Source: Amoebophrya sp. AT5.2 (taxonomy: Eukaryota; Sar; Dinophyceae; Syndiniales; Amoebophryaceae). From it: DNA of 10,084 bases. Positions 1 through 7,172 of the stretch are shown here, one piece after another (within the stretch, counting starts at the first letter, position 1; each line of letters starts with the position of its first letter). A program made the position numbers and the translations under genes. The notes under the pieces were generated by a model that was not told where the DNA came from, searched no databases, and worked only from the letters and a program-made list of their open reading frames with translations. Where the stretch lies: contig RXOD01006524.1 of assembly GCA_005223375.1 (NCBI GenBank), positions 1 through 10,084 on the forward strand. The letters are read 5' to 3'.

Positions 1-378
1 GCCGCCGGCGACGTCGCGGATCCGCGGTCGCACGAGTACCCACTGGTCAACCGAGTGGTTCCGGGGCTAACCTTCGAGGTTGTGCGTTCCGGCAAGCTCG
101 ACCGGGCGGTGCGGCGCAACTTCGTGACCGCGGTCAAGTACCTGGACAAGCACCCCGCGGTGAAGGTGATAACCGGCGACTGCGGCTTCATGATGTTCTT
201 CCAGGAGCTGGCCCAGGCGTACACGCGGAAGCCGGTGGCGCTTTCTTCCTTGATGCTGATCACCGGTCTGAACCAGTTCATCCACCCGGAAAAGCAAATC
301 TGCATCGTGACGGCGAACAGCGGCGACCTGGAGCCGCTGATCCCGGTAGTGTCGCGGGTGTGCGGAATGGGCTTGCAG
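1..378 (+). other. N-terminal half of the Asp/Glu racemase domain
   Basis: Codons 1-126. The opening segment GDVADPRSHEYPL-NRVVPG resembles the family's 'GD-NP-tF-fPv-y-VVpG' substrate-side region. It is followed by a helix (38-51) and the strand-loop VITGDCGFMMFFQ with the first catalytic-type cysteine at codon 61 (nt 181-183). Next come the SSLMLITGLNQF helix and the strand ICIVTANS. Most bacterial relatives have a Ser or Thr before the Cys; here it is Asp60. The domain start is cut off by the window edge. The boundary after Gln126 was chosen because low-complexity Gly/Ser sequence begins within about 15 codons of it. Confidence 0.85.
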
Positions 379-3300
379 GTGTTCGCCGACGCGGATCACG
401 GGCACGACGGGGTTGGCTCAATGACGGGCTCGATGCTGGACCTGGTGTCGGGGACGGGCGGCGCTGGATACAGCAACGCGCCGGGGAGCAGCACGACGGG
501 GGGTGGAGCCTTAGCTCTTGCTGCTGCTGCAGCACAGCAGCAGCCACATCTGCCGTCGTTCGCCGTCGGTGGACCGGGGATGGCGCCGCTGCAGAATTAT
601 CCGTTCGGGCCAGGAATTGGAATGGCGTCAGCTGCGCCAGGAGGTGCGCCCGCGAGCGCTGGCGCGCCTATGTTGAGCGGAACGCTCGGTGGTGGAGTAG
701 GCGCCCCAACGTCAACATCGGCAACAGCGGGCACAGGACCTGGTCGCCCTGCGGCCGGGGGTCAACTCGCTGGCAGCGTGAGCTACCTCGAGGAAAAAAA
801 CCCGAGTGTCGGCTCGTCGTCCTCGATCGCGCGCACGGATTCCTCCGCTCTTAGCACGGCAAGCAGCCAGCCGAAGCAAGAACAATCAAAAATACCGGCC
901 CCCGCGGACCAGATGAACAGAACTCCGGTCGCTGAGGCTCCGGCTACGTCGAACTCGAAGTCGCACGAATACAGCAAGGCGTTCCAGTTCGTGTCTCATG
1001 ATGGCAAGACCATGAACCTTCTTGCAGAGAAACTGCAGAAGTTGTCCTTGGTCGATCAGGATCGGGGCGGAGAAGGGGAACAAAACGGCGATGGAAAAAT
1101 CTCGAAGCCACAGAGCAAAACGCACACAACTAGACGAGGACAGAAAGTTGTTCTGTCACAGAACAACTTTCTCGACGGTGCGTTCGCGGACGAGCTGTCG
1201 TCCAAACTCTCTGCACTTACTCAAGCATTCGATGCCGTAGAGCAGGATGGGAAGGTGCCAGGAGAACGTCCACCGCTCGAAGCTCCCCTTCTGCAACCGG
1301 GCGGCGAGCAGGCCGCTGAGGAAAGCGCCGTCACGACCCAGCAGGACCAGAAGCCGCCGCGCGCTGCTGCAGGGAGGGAAGTCGGGGCTGGTGCAGCCGC
1401 GGCGGAACTAAGACCGGCCGCGCACCATGGGGAACATCTGAGTGGTGCAACTGCACAGGATGAAAAAGTAGATACCGACGTCGAGCGAAATGGAACGAGC
1501 GAGGGAAAAATCCAAGGTGGCCGTGGCAAGGAGGAGGACGCGCAGGGCTGTGCACGGGCGCTGACAGAAGTGGTCACTTCTAGTACTACTCCGGGCGATC
1601 ATCTGACTCTGAGCGCGGCGACTCCGGCCGCCGCTGCATTTGTTGATGTGACCACCGTGGAACACATTTTGGACGAGACGACCGCTCTCGCTGCGCAGGA
1701 CGTTTTTGGGGCGCAGCCGCACGAGATGCGAACCCTGAAGGAAATGTTCCATGATGAGCAAGAGGCGCGCAAAGCCCACGAGGACCCTCACGCGCCGTCT
1801 CCCGAGTTGAAACCCATTGCGGCCGGCGGAGGCGCGCCAACGTCGGCTTTAGGTTTAGGTGCTGGAGGAGGCTTTTCTTTAGGAGGAGGCTCGTCTCGAG
1901 GAGGGTCGCCGGGGACAGGCGCGGCCCCGGGAGCCGCGCTGGGGCCGACGGAGTCGGTGTCCTCTCCGCGAGGAACCGGCTCGAGCGTAACGAGCTTGAA
2001 TACGTCGGCCGGGCCGTCATCGATCGCGCCCTCGGCCAACAACTCGCCCCTCGCCGGTAAGGCAGAGCCGGCCGCGGGAGGTGCAACCGGAGACGCAATC
2101 TTCAAGCTGGTCCCCGACGCCGGCGCGGCCCCGTCGGGCGCTCCCGGGCAGCAGAACGTGAAGCGACAGTGGCAACTGCCCAGCACCGGCGCTTTTCATC
2201 AATCTTCCCAGCAGCAGGGAGGCGCAGGCGAGCAGCAAACCGCCAGCGGGAAGACCGCGGGGAGTTCGTTGACTGAAGCCTCTGTGGCCGGAACAGGCTC
2301 TGCCACGATAGGAACGGGCACCAGTTCGCAGAGGAGCAACGAGAGTTCCTCTTTTGTCGCTTCGGCTTCCGGCAGTATCGCTCCGGGCACCCAGATTAAG
2401 TTGGGAACCGGCGACCACCCCATGGCACCCACGGACTCGAGCTCCGGACACGACTTCCACATCTGGCACCCACGACTTCAACATCTGGCGGGGGATACAC
2501 TTCAGGGGCCGGAGCAGGACATCAGTCCCTGCTCGCCAGAGCTGAAGTCGATCCCAAAGCTAAGCAGGACGCAAAAGCTGACCTCCATCGACCCTTTTGC
2601 CGCCGGCGAGCAGACTGTTCGCAGTCTCTCGAACTTGGACGACACGGATTTGGACAGCAGTTCCTTTTCGCTGTCGCGCCACGGCGACGTCTTTGCGAGA
2701 AGCCGCGGATACCACGATCGCTCGCTGCAAGGTGTCGGGGCGCATAGCATGAGTGGCTCGCTGTCACTGCGGGGGCGTGCGGGGGGCGACAGTCTCGGGG
2801 AGTACACGTCGCGGACGCGCCAGGACGGGCGGACAGCCCTCGGAGCACTGCTGCTCAGCAAAGCGAGTCGAGCACAGGCTGGGGGCACGAACAGCCCCAG
2901 AGACCAAAACCTCGCCGACGGCATTCATTTAAACTTCGGCAGGCAGGCGCAGACTGCTTCTATTAAATCTAACAGCCTCGAGATGACCACTTCTGGCGCG
3001 CCGAGCTCCAACAGTAAGAACTCGTCTCTCGACGTCGTGGTGGCCGGAACAGCGAGGACCTCTTCTTCCGACCTGCGCGGCAGTGAGGGCGGCCTGGCCG
3101 CCAGATCCGATTCGAATTTGAGTGGCGGTCTTCCCACGACGCCGAGTCACGCGAACACCAACAGGAGCTCCTCCATAAGCGGTGCCCGGGCACATCGGGG
3201 TAGCGACGACGACAGAACCTCCTGGACGGGACGGGACGGCCGTGGTCTGGCTCTGGGGCAGCCAGACTTCAGCACAATGACGGACGACGCAAGCGCTGCC

Positions 3301-6300
3301 TCGCGGAACCGCATGTATCCGGTCGTGGGCCTCAACAACAATGCTGCGGACAATGACCCGCCTGCGCGGAACCGTAATGCCCCGGGAGTGCTGTTCTCTA
3401 AGCTGCGTGTGGACTCATTGAGCGGAGGCGGGGAGCAACTGTCACCCCGCGCAGGGCCGGGAGCCGGTGCTGCCGCGTCCCCAAATCAAAATCTTCAACA
3501 TCTTCGAGAAGCTCCAGCAGACCCAGCAGCCGCTCGTCCTGCGGCCAGTGACGAGGTGGACGATCATGATGAGGAAGTAGACGATGACGAAGAGCCTCCG
3601 TCGCTGCAGCGGAGCAGCCGATACGGCGAAACTACAAGCAGCAGCAGTAGTCGCCTGCGGCACGGGGTGCGTACGCATTCTGCCTCTCCTGTCCCGCCCC
3701 AGGGCGACAACATGCGGCCCAATCCACTCTCGTCACTGCTCGTTGGGGGCGCAACCCCGACCTTCCCGAACGCAGCTGCATCAACCCGTAAAGACTACCT
3801 GGAAGACATCCACGTGCCAGTAGCGCTACCAGAGGGTCTGACGCCAGCGTTGACGCGAGTCGCCGAGCACGGACAGACGATTTTGGGACCGCAGCAGGGC
3901 GGTAAGGATGCTTCCCGTTCGATGAACAATGATGAAGCACCGAGTTCAAGCAGTCAGGGGCAGGTGCGGAGGCTGTCTCAGACAGCTGCCGGGCCGATTG
4001 AACCCGGTGCGCGAATTTCTTTTTCGAACATGCGGCGACGCAGTGAAGAGCACCACGAACACGCCAAAACAACACAACACGCTGCAGAAGCGACCGCCGG
4101 TACCCTTGCACAGGGCCGCGCGTCCGTCTCGGACGACCAAAGCTACAACTTGGAGCCGTCGTCCCACTCCTCTTCTGGAGCCGGGATGCCTTTCTCTGCC
4201 CCGCCCCCACCTCCGTCGTTCCTGCCCGACACGACGTCTTCTATCCTTGGCCCGATCGAGCAAGACTTCATCCTGCACGACGTGCTGACTCCCGGCGAGC
4301 GGGCGGCTACGGCCATGCTCGGACCCCCGACCGCGGCACATGACGCCACGCAGCTAGAAGCAATCACGGAAGATAAAGAACTGGTTCTGGTGACGTCGTC
4401 CGTTACTAACAATAGCTTCCTGCTGGACCACCACCTCGACGTCGCTTCGGCGCAGAACTCCCAATCTCTGCTTAACGTGTCCTCGAGTCTAGATACGAGC
4501 CTGGCAGCGGCAATGGCCCCAGCAGCGGTGGACGAGAACTATCCAGGCGGAGGCGGCGGAGCGACGACCGCAGCCGACCACCGCGAGATCTCGGCCTCGT
4601 TTCAGCAGTTCCTTCAGAAAGCGAACGAAACGTTTCAGCAACAGCAGAAGGAGAAGCTGCGGGTAGCGGCCGCGCAAGCGGTGGACGGTGGGAGCTGCGC
4701 TGTGGCAGAAGAAGGCAACATCGCGGATTTGGGCCCGGCGACGCCGTCTCCAGCACCTGGCGCAGCTGCATTACAACAGCACCATCATCAAAACCAGCAC
4801 CATCAGAACCAGCACCACGTCCTCTTCGACCTCACGGAACAAGAACCAACGAGCTCGGGCAGCACCGTCGTACCGAGCAACTTCGCGAGCCCGGTACACG
4901 AATCAGGTACGGTAGTGGAGCCACCGCCTTTGGGTGCTCCTGCTGGGGCATCTGCGTCAAAGAGGTCGAAAGAAGATGCGGGCCAACACTCCTCGGACGA
5001 CGGGTCGTCAGGGCATAGGACACCCTCCAGAACAGGGTCGTCCACGGCCGGCAAGCTGATGTCGCCCCACCAGCACCACCAAGCGGATGATCAGATCGGA
5101 AATCAAGAAATTCAGGCCGCCCCCGGCTCGTCCGACAATGGCGCAGGAGCTGCTAGTACCCCATCCTTGCACCCAACGCACTCCGCCACGACCACGAACG
5201 CCACGATTGTACCGCCCAGCGACGGCAGCGCCCTGCTCACGTACCACAGTCCGGTCGTGGGTGCTGTGAAATCTAAATCTGGGTCGTCGAGCGCCTCCCT
5301 GCCACAGTCGCAAACCGTTGGTGCAGCCGAGGAGTTGCGACCCTCCGACGTGAATTATTGGGGCACGTTGCTCGGCGCCAGCAACGAGATGCGCAAGCAG
5401 GTGCGGAAGAAGCAGTCCGTGGACGAAATGGCCCTACAGCCCGGCCTGTCGCTGCTCTGCCGCAGCGCGTCGACGGACGAATTCCTAAGGCAGCAGCAAG
5501 CAGCCGCGTTCGCGAACGAAGCGTATCCAACCAGTCAGACGCCATTCAGCACGGCGGGAGGAGGAACCATCGCGTCCTCGCTGACCAATTTGAACCTGGC
5601 AAGCCTAGCGGGTATAATGAAGCCCCCAGGCGGGGCACCAGGGGGAGGGGCTGCTGGCTCGTCGGACAACGGCCACGCCGCTGAGCATCAAGTCATTCTT
5701 GCGGGCGGCGCTCACCAGCACCTGGCCCGGTCCAACTCCAAGGGCTCGTCGCACTTCAACCTCGCAGGGGGTGGAACGGGAACTCTCCACCAGCAGTATG
5801 GAAGTTCTGCGCTGTTGAGTCGTCGCGACAGCCGGTATTTGGAGGTGACTGTGGTGGAGCATCATCAGACAATCGGAAACCAAATAAATGCCTGCGCCCC
5901 TCAGCACGCCAGCTACCCGGCCGCAGGCGTCCACCCGACGCCCGCCTGGCTGCAACAAAGACTGAACGCCGCCATGCTGCAGCCCTCCACCGAGACCCGG
6001 CACATCGACCGCCAGCGCTTCGTGGTGATGGGCATTGAAGACTTGGACCACTTCGACGGCATCGCAGAGGGCTACCCGCTCAACTTCAAGGACTGCGAGC
6101 CCTTATTCCTCCAGAAGGTGAACAAGTTGCTGGAGCTGCACCCGGAGATCGACTGCTTTCTGGCCGAGTGCACGCAACTACCGATGTTCTCCGACAGCGT
6201 GCGAGCCCTGTTCGGGAGACCGGTGTACGACATAGTTTGTGCCGCGCACATGATCATGCTCGGCTTCCTGCAGTCGGAGCACCAAGTGCTCGAAGACGGA

Positions 6301-6537
6301 GAAAAAACTCAGCAGAATGGCTATGCCTATGGCTATGAGAGCGGTATTAACGGATACGGAACAGCAGCAGGTAATATTGAAGGGGGAATAAACGAGGCGT
6401 ACATATTCGGGATGGAATTAACCCTCGAGGAACGGTCGCAAAGCGCAGAACTGCAGGAATTCCGAGAGATGTTTGCGGCAGCAGGAATACCTCTACTCGA
6501 GATGAAAAAAGTAGGGGGTGGGGGCGAGAAGCGATAG
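1..6537 (+). CDS. Asp/Glu racemase-family protein interrupted by a ~1,870-residue disordered insertion (5' partial)
   Basis: The frame is open from nt 1 to TAG at 6535-6537. It has no in-frame ATG before nt 190, where the codon lies inside a conserved core motif, so the real start is left of the window; the GTG at 55 is not credible as a start. Codon 1 = nt 1-3. Codons 1-126 and about 2000-2095 match the two halves of the aspartate/glutamate racemase fold. The first half has VVPG (19-22), GDCGF (59-63), the ALSSLM segment and IVTANSGDL (102-110). The second half has RFVVMGIED, the helix before HPEID, AECTQLP (2055-2061) and GRPVYDIV. Family members use two cysteines as acid/base pair for cofactor-independent epimerisation; both are present (61, 2057), so activity is possible, but the substrate cannot be named. 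The middle is Ser/Gly/Ala/Gln-rich and largely disordered. Codons 2100-2178 form a Gly/Tyr-rich tail ending in a short helical stretch. No signal peptide or membrane segment is seen in the visible part. Confidence 0.93.
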   Translation, partial: AAGDVADPRSHEYPLVNRVVPGLTFEVVRSGKLDRAVRRNFVTAVKYLDKHPAVKVITGDCGFMMFFQELAQAYTRKPVALSSLMLITGLNQFIHPEKQICIVTANSGDLEPLIPVVSRVCGMGLQVFADADHGHDGVGSMTGSMLDLVSGTGGAGYSNAPGSSTTGGGALALAAAAAQQQPHLPSFAVGGPGMAPLQNYPFGPGIGMASAAPGGAPASAGAPMLSGTLGGGVGAPTSTSATAGTGPGRPAAGGQLAGSVSYLEEKNPSVGSSSSIARTDSSALSTASSQPKQEQSKIPAPADQMNRTPVAEAPATSNSKSHEYSKAFQFVSHDGKTMNLLAEKLQKLSLVDQDRGGEGEQNGDGKISKPQSKTHTTRRGQKVVLSQNNFLDGAFADELSSKLSALTQAFDAVEQDGKVPGERPPLEAPLLQPGGEQAAEESAVTTQQDQKPPRAAAGREVGAGAAAAELRPAAHHGEHLSGATAQDEKVDTDVERNGTSEGKIQGGRGKEEDAQGCARALTEVVTSSTTPGDHLTLSAATPAAAAFVDVTTVEHILDETTALAAQDVFGAQPHEMRTLKEMFHDEQEARKAHEDPHAPSPELKPIAAGGGAPTSALGLGAGGGFSLGGGSSRGGSPGTGAAPGAALGPTESVSSPRGTGSSVTSLNTSAGPSSIAPSANNSPLAGKAEPAAGGATGDAIFKLVPDAGAAPSGAPGQQNVKRQWQLPSTGAFHQSSQQQGGAGEQQTASGKTAGSSLTEASVAGTGSATIGTGTSSQRSNESSSFVASASGSIAPGTQIKLGTGDHPMAPTDSSSGHDFHIWHPRLQHLAGDTLQGPEQDISPCSPELKSIPKLSRTQKLTSIDPFAAGEQTVRSLSNLDDTDLDSSSFSLSRHGDVFARSRGYHDRSLQGVGAHSMSGSLSLRGRAGGDSLGEYTSRTRQDGRTALGALLLSKASRAQAGGTNSPRDQNLADGIHLNFGRQAQTASIKSNSLEMTTSGAPSSNSKNSSLDVVVAGTARTSSSDLRGSEGGLAARSDSNLSGGLPTTPSHANTNRSSSISGARAHRGSDDDRTSWTGRDGRGLALGQPDFSTMTDDASAASRNRMYPVVGLNNNAADNDPPARNRNAPGVLFSKLRVDSLSGGGEQLSPRAGPGAGAAASPNQNLQHLREAPADPAAARPAASDEVDDHDEEVDDDEEPPSLQRSSRYGETTSSSSSRLRHGVRTHSASPVPPQGDNMRPNPLSSLLVGGATPTFPNAAASTRKDYLEDIHVPVALPEGLTPALTRVAEHGQTILGPQQGGKDASRSMNNDEAPSSSSQGQVRRLSQTAAGPIEPGARISFSNMRRRSEEHHEHAKTTQHAAEATAGTLAQGRASVSDDQSYNLEPSSHSSSGAGMPFSAPPPPPSFLPDTTSSILGPIEQDFILHDVLTPGERAATAMLGPPTAAHDATQLEAITEDKELVLVTSSVTNNSFLLDHHLDVASAQNSQSLLNVSSSLDTSLAAAMAPAAVDENYPGGGGGATTAADHREISASFQQFLQKANETFQQQQKEKLRVAAAQAVDGGSCAVAEEGNIADLGPATPSPAPGAAALQQHHHQNQHHQNQHHVLFDLTEQEPTSSGSTVVPSNFASPVHESGTVVEPPPLGAPAGASASKRSKEDAGQHSSDDGSSGHRTPSRTGSSTAGKLMSPHQHHQADDQIGNQEIQAAPGSSDNGAGAASTPSLHPTHSATTTNATIVPPSDGSALLTYHSPVVGAVKSKSGSSSASLPQSQTVGAAEELRPSDVNYWGTLLGASNEMRKQVRKKQSVDEMALQPGLSLLCRSASTDEFLRQQQAAAFANEAYPTSQTPFSTAGGGTIASSLTNLNLASLAGIMKPPGGAPGGGAAGSSDNGHAAEHQVILAGGAHQHLARSNSKGSSHFNLAGGGTGTLHQQYGSSALLSRRDSRYLEVTVVEHHQTIGNQINACAPQHASYPAAGVHPTPAWLQQRLNAAMLQPSTETRHIDRQRFVVMGIEDLDHFDGIAEGYPLNFKDCEPLFLQKVNKLLELHPEIDCFLAECTQLPMFSDSVRALFGRPVYDIVCAAHMIMLGFLQSEHQVLEDGEKTQQNGYAYGYESGINGYGTAAGNIEGGINEAYIFGMELTLEERSQSAELQEFREMFAAAGIPLLEMKKVGGGGEKR
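520..544. repeat. CTG/CAG inverted triplet repeat
   Basis: Ten-base arms gctgctgctg (520-529) and cagcagcagc (535-544) around a 5-base centre. It lies in the coding frame and encodes an alanine run passing directly into a glutamine run. The CTG and CAG arms can pair, so the transcript could form a short hairpin here. Confidence 0.8.
1142..1172. repeat. Perfect 31-bp palindrome inside the coding sequence
   Basis: The left arm agaaagttgttctgt (1142-1156) is the exact reverse complement of 1158-1172, with a single central base at 1157. It falls in frame within the first gene and encodes part of QKVVLSQNNFL. Flanking bases do not extend the match. In RNA it would be about 14 base pairs with a 3-base loop. 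Confidence 0.9.
2449..2489 (+). repeat. Near-perfect 19-bp direct repeat at 22-nt spacing
   Basis: Copies at 2449-2467 and 2471-2489 differ at one base (cacgacttcCacatctggc versus A). The 22-nt offset is not a multiple of three, so the copies are read in different frames: HDFHIW in the first, PRLQHLA in the second. An adjacent block, tggcacccacg, also occurs twice (2423-2433 and 2464-2474), pointing to local slippage or duplication. Confidence 0.85.
3550..3594 (+). other. Acidic patch in the racemase insertion
   Basis: Fifteen codons, SDEVDDHDEEVDDDEE-type sequence, almost entirely Asp and Glu with one His. It is followed by PPSLQRSSRY. It is part of the first gene's frame. Such patches often serve as interaction or kinase-docking surfaces, but nothing here shows which. 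Confidence 0.7.
4201..4215 (+). other. Penta-proline motif followed by SFLPD
   Basis: Five consecutive proline codons (ccg ccc cca cct ccg), all different from their neighbours at the third base, followed by Ser-Phe-Leu-Pro. This resembles a generic profilin, SH3 or EVH1-type ligand, but no partner can be assigned. Confidence 0.6.
4783..4818 (+). repeat. HHQNQ tandem repeat
   Basis: A 15-bp unit encoding His-His-Gln-Asn-Gln is present twice (4783-4797 and 4798-4812), followed by a further His-His (4813-4818). The two DNA units differ at a few third positions. It is preceded by Gln-Gln-His and lies in the first gene's insertion. Confidence 0.85.
5998..6297 (+). other. C-terminal half of the Asp/Glu racemase domain
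   Basis: Codons 2000-2099. It begins with the strand RFVVMGIEDLDHF (codons 2006-2018) and continues with GYPLNF and a helix FLQKVNKLLELHPEID that matches the family's 'l-aa-lv--hPdi-ai' element. Then come AECTQLP with the second catalytic-type cysteine at codon 2057 (nt 6169-6171), a helix, and GRPVYDIVCAAHMIM, the usual 'GlPVfDivtl' closing strand and helix. Bacterial members typically read LECTNMPPY here, so the Glu-Cys-Thr core is kept and the flanks differ. In the linear sequence the two cysteines are 1,996 residues apart. Confidence 0.87.
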
Positions 6538-6941
6538 CAGTCTAATGTTGTTAGAGCTTCCAAAAGCAGTCGTTGATGCGAAGAAAAATGCCACAACCCC
6601 ACCACCCGCAGTTCTACTTTACACCAGCAGATGCTGCGACTGCGTCGACACTAACACTCTACGATTACGAAAAAGACAAATAAGAGAAAGAACAAGTAGA
6701 AGTCAATGTCAAAGTGGTCTTAGTCTTAACCTTTAAGTTTAGCTTTGTTCCTGGTGTGGTCCTACCCGTACCCCGAGGAGCAACGGTTTTTGAGAGCTCT
6801 GAGCTGCTTCAGAAGAAGTCTCGCTTCAATACGATTCGTTTTGCACCTGTTGTCGCCTACACCTGCTACTTACACGCTTCTACTAGGTCTAGGTAATCAA
6901 TGCGTCCCACTCCCATGCATTCGATTTTGCAAGAGATATCA

Positions 6942-6959
6942 AGCAACGCCAGCAACGCA
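6942..6959. repeat. Tandem 9-mer
   Basis: agcaacgcc followed immediately by agcaacgca, in the spacer downstream of the first gene. It is short and has no evident role. Confidence 0.5.
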
Positions 6960-7135
6960 GATCGGTAGATAGAAACACGCAAACCCTCCGGGCAGTCTTC
7001 GAAGCTAGCTCTTACTTGAAAATAGGAATATGAACAAGAAGTAGATCTTTAATATTTTGCAGCTGCGGTCTACTAACTCGTATACTGTACAACGAACTGG
7101 TTTTCTTGTACTACCTACGACTACATCTACATATT

Positions 7136-7172
7136 CCTATCTCTGGGTGCCGCGTACCTATCTCTGGGTGCC
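7136..7172. repeat. Perfect 16-bp direct repeat, 21-bp period
   Basis: cctatctctgggtgcc occurs at 7136-7151 and again at 7157-7172, separated by 5 bp. It lies in the intergenic spacer. Two exact copies this close are unlikely to be coincidental; a local duplication or a paired protein-binding site would both fit. Confidence 0.85.

Larger units (their letters stand above)
379..5982 (+). other. Giant low-complexity insertion within the racemase domain
   Basis: About 1,868 codons between the two racemase halves. Composition is dominated by Ser, Ala, Gly, Thr, Gln and Pro, with runs such as AAAAAQQQ, PPPPP and HHQNQHHQNQHH. Homopolymer runs mix synonymous codons (for example the TCN and AGY serines near 814-870), so the runs seem maintained at protein level rather than by DNA slippage alone. 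Less repetitive islands with helix-like hydrophobic spacing occur at nt 958-1056, 1141-1251, 1639-1788, 2515-2700, 4246-4510, 4582-4683 and 5341-5545. There is an acidic patch at 3550-3594 and a proline run at 4201-4215. No known domain was recognised. The frame stays open throughout, so it reads as coding. Whether the mature mRNA keeps all of it is untested. Confidence 0.8.

Noticed and set aside
55..57. GTG as the start of the first gene
   Set aside because: The upstream codons 1-18 are open and match the racemase family (GDVADP...NRVVPG), so the frame enters from the left edge.
1566..1581. agaagtg/cacttct inverted repeat
   Set aside because: Seven-base arms are common by chance in a window this size.
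1846..1860. tttaggtttagg, resembling a TTTAGGG telomere repeat
   Set aside because: Only two six-base units, within the coding frame (Gly-Leu-Gly-Leu), so not telomeric.
7070..7076. TACTAAC, identical to the yeast branchpoint consensus
   Set aside because: No suitable pyrimidine tract and AG acceptor within the usual distance downstream.
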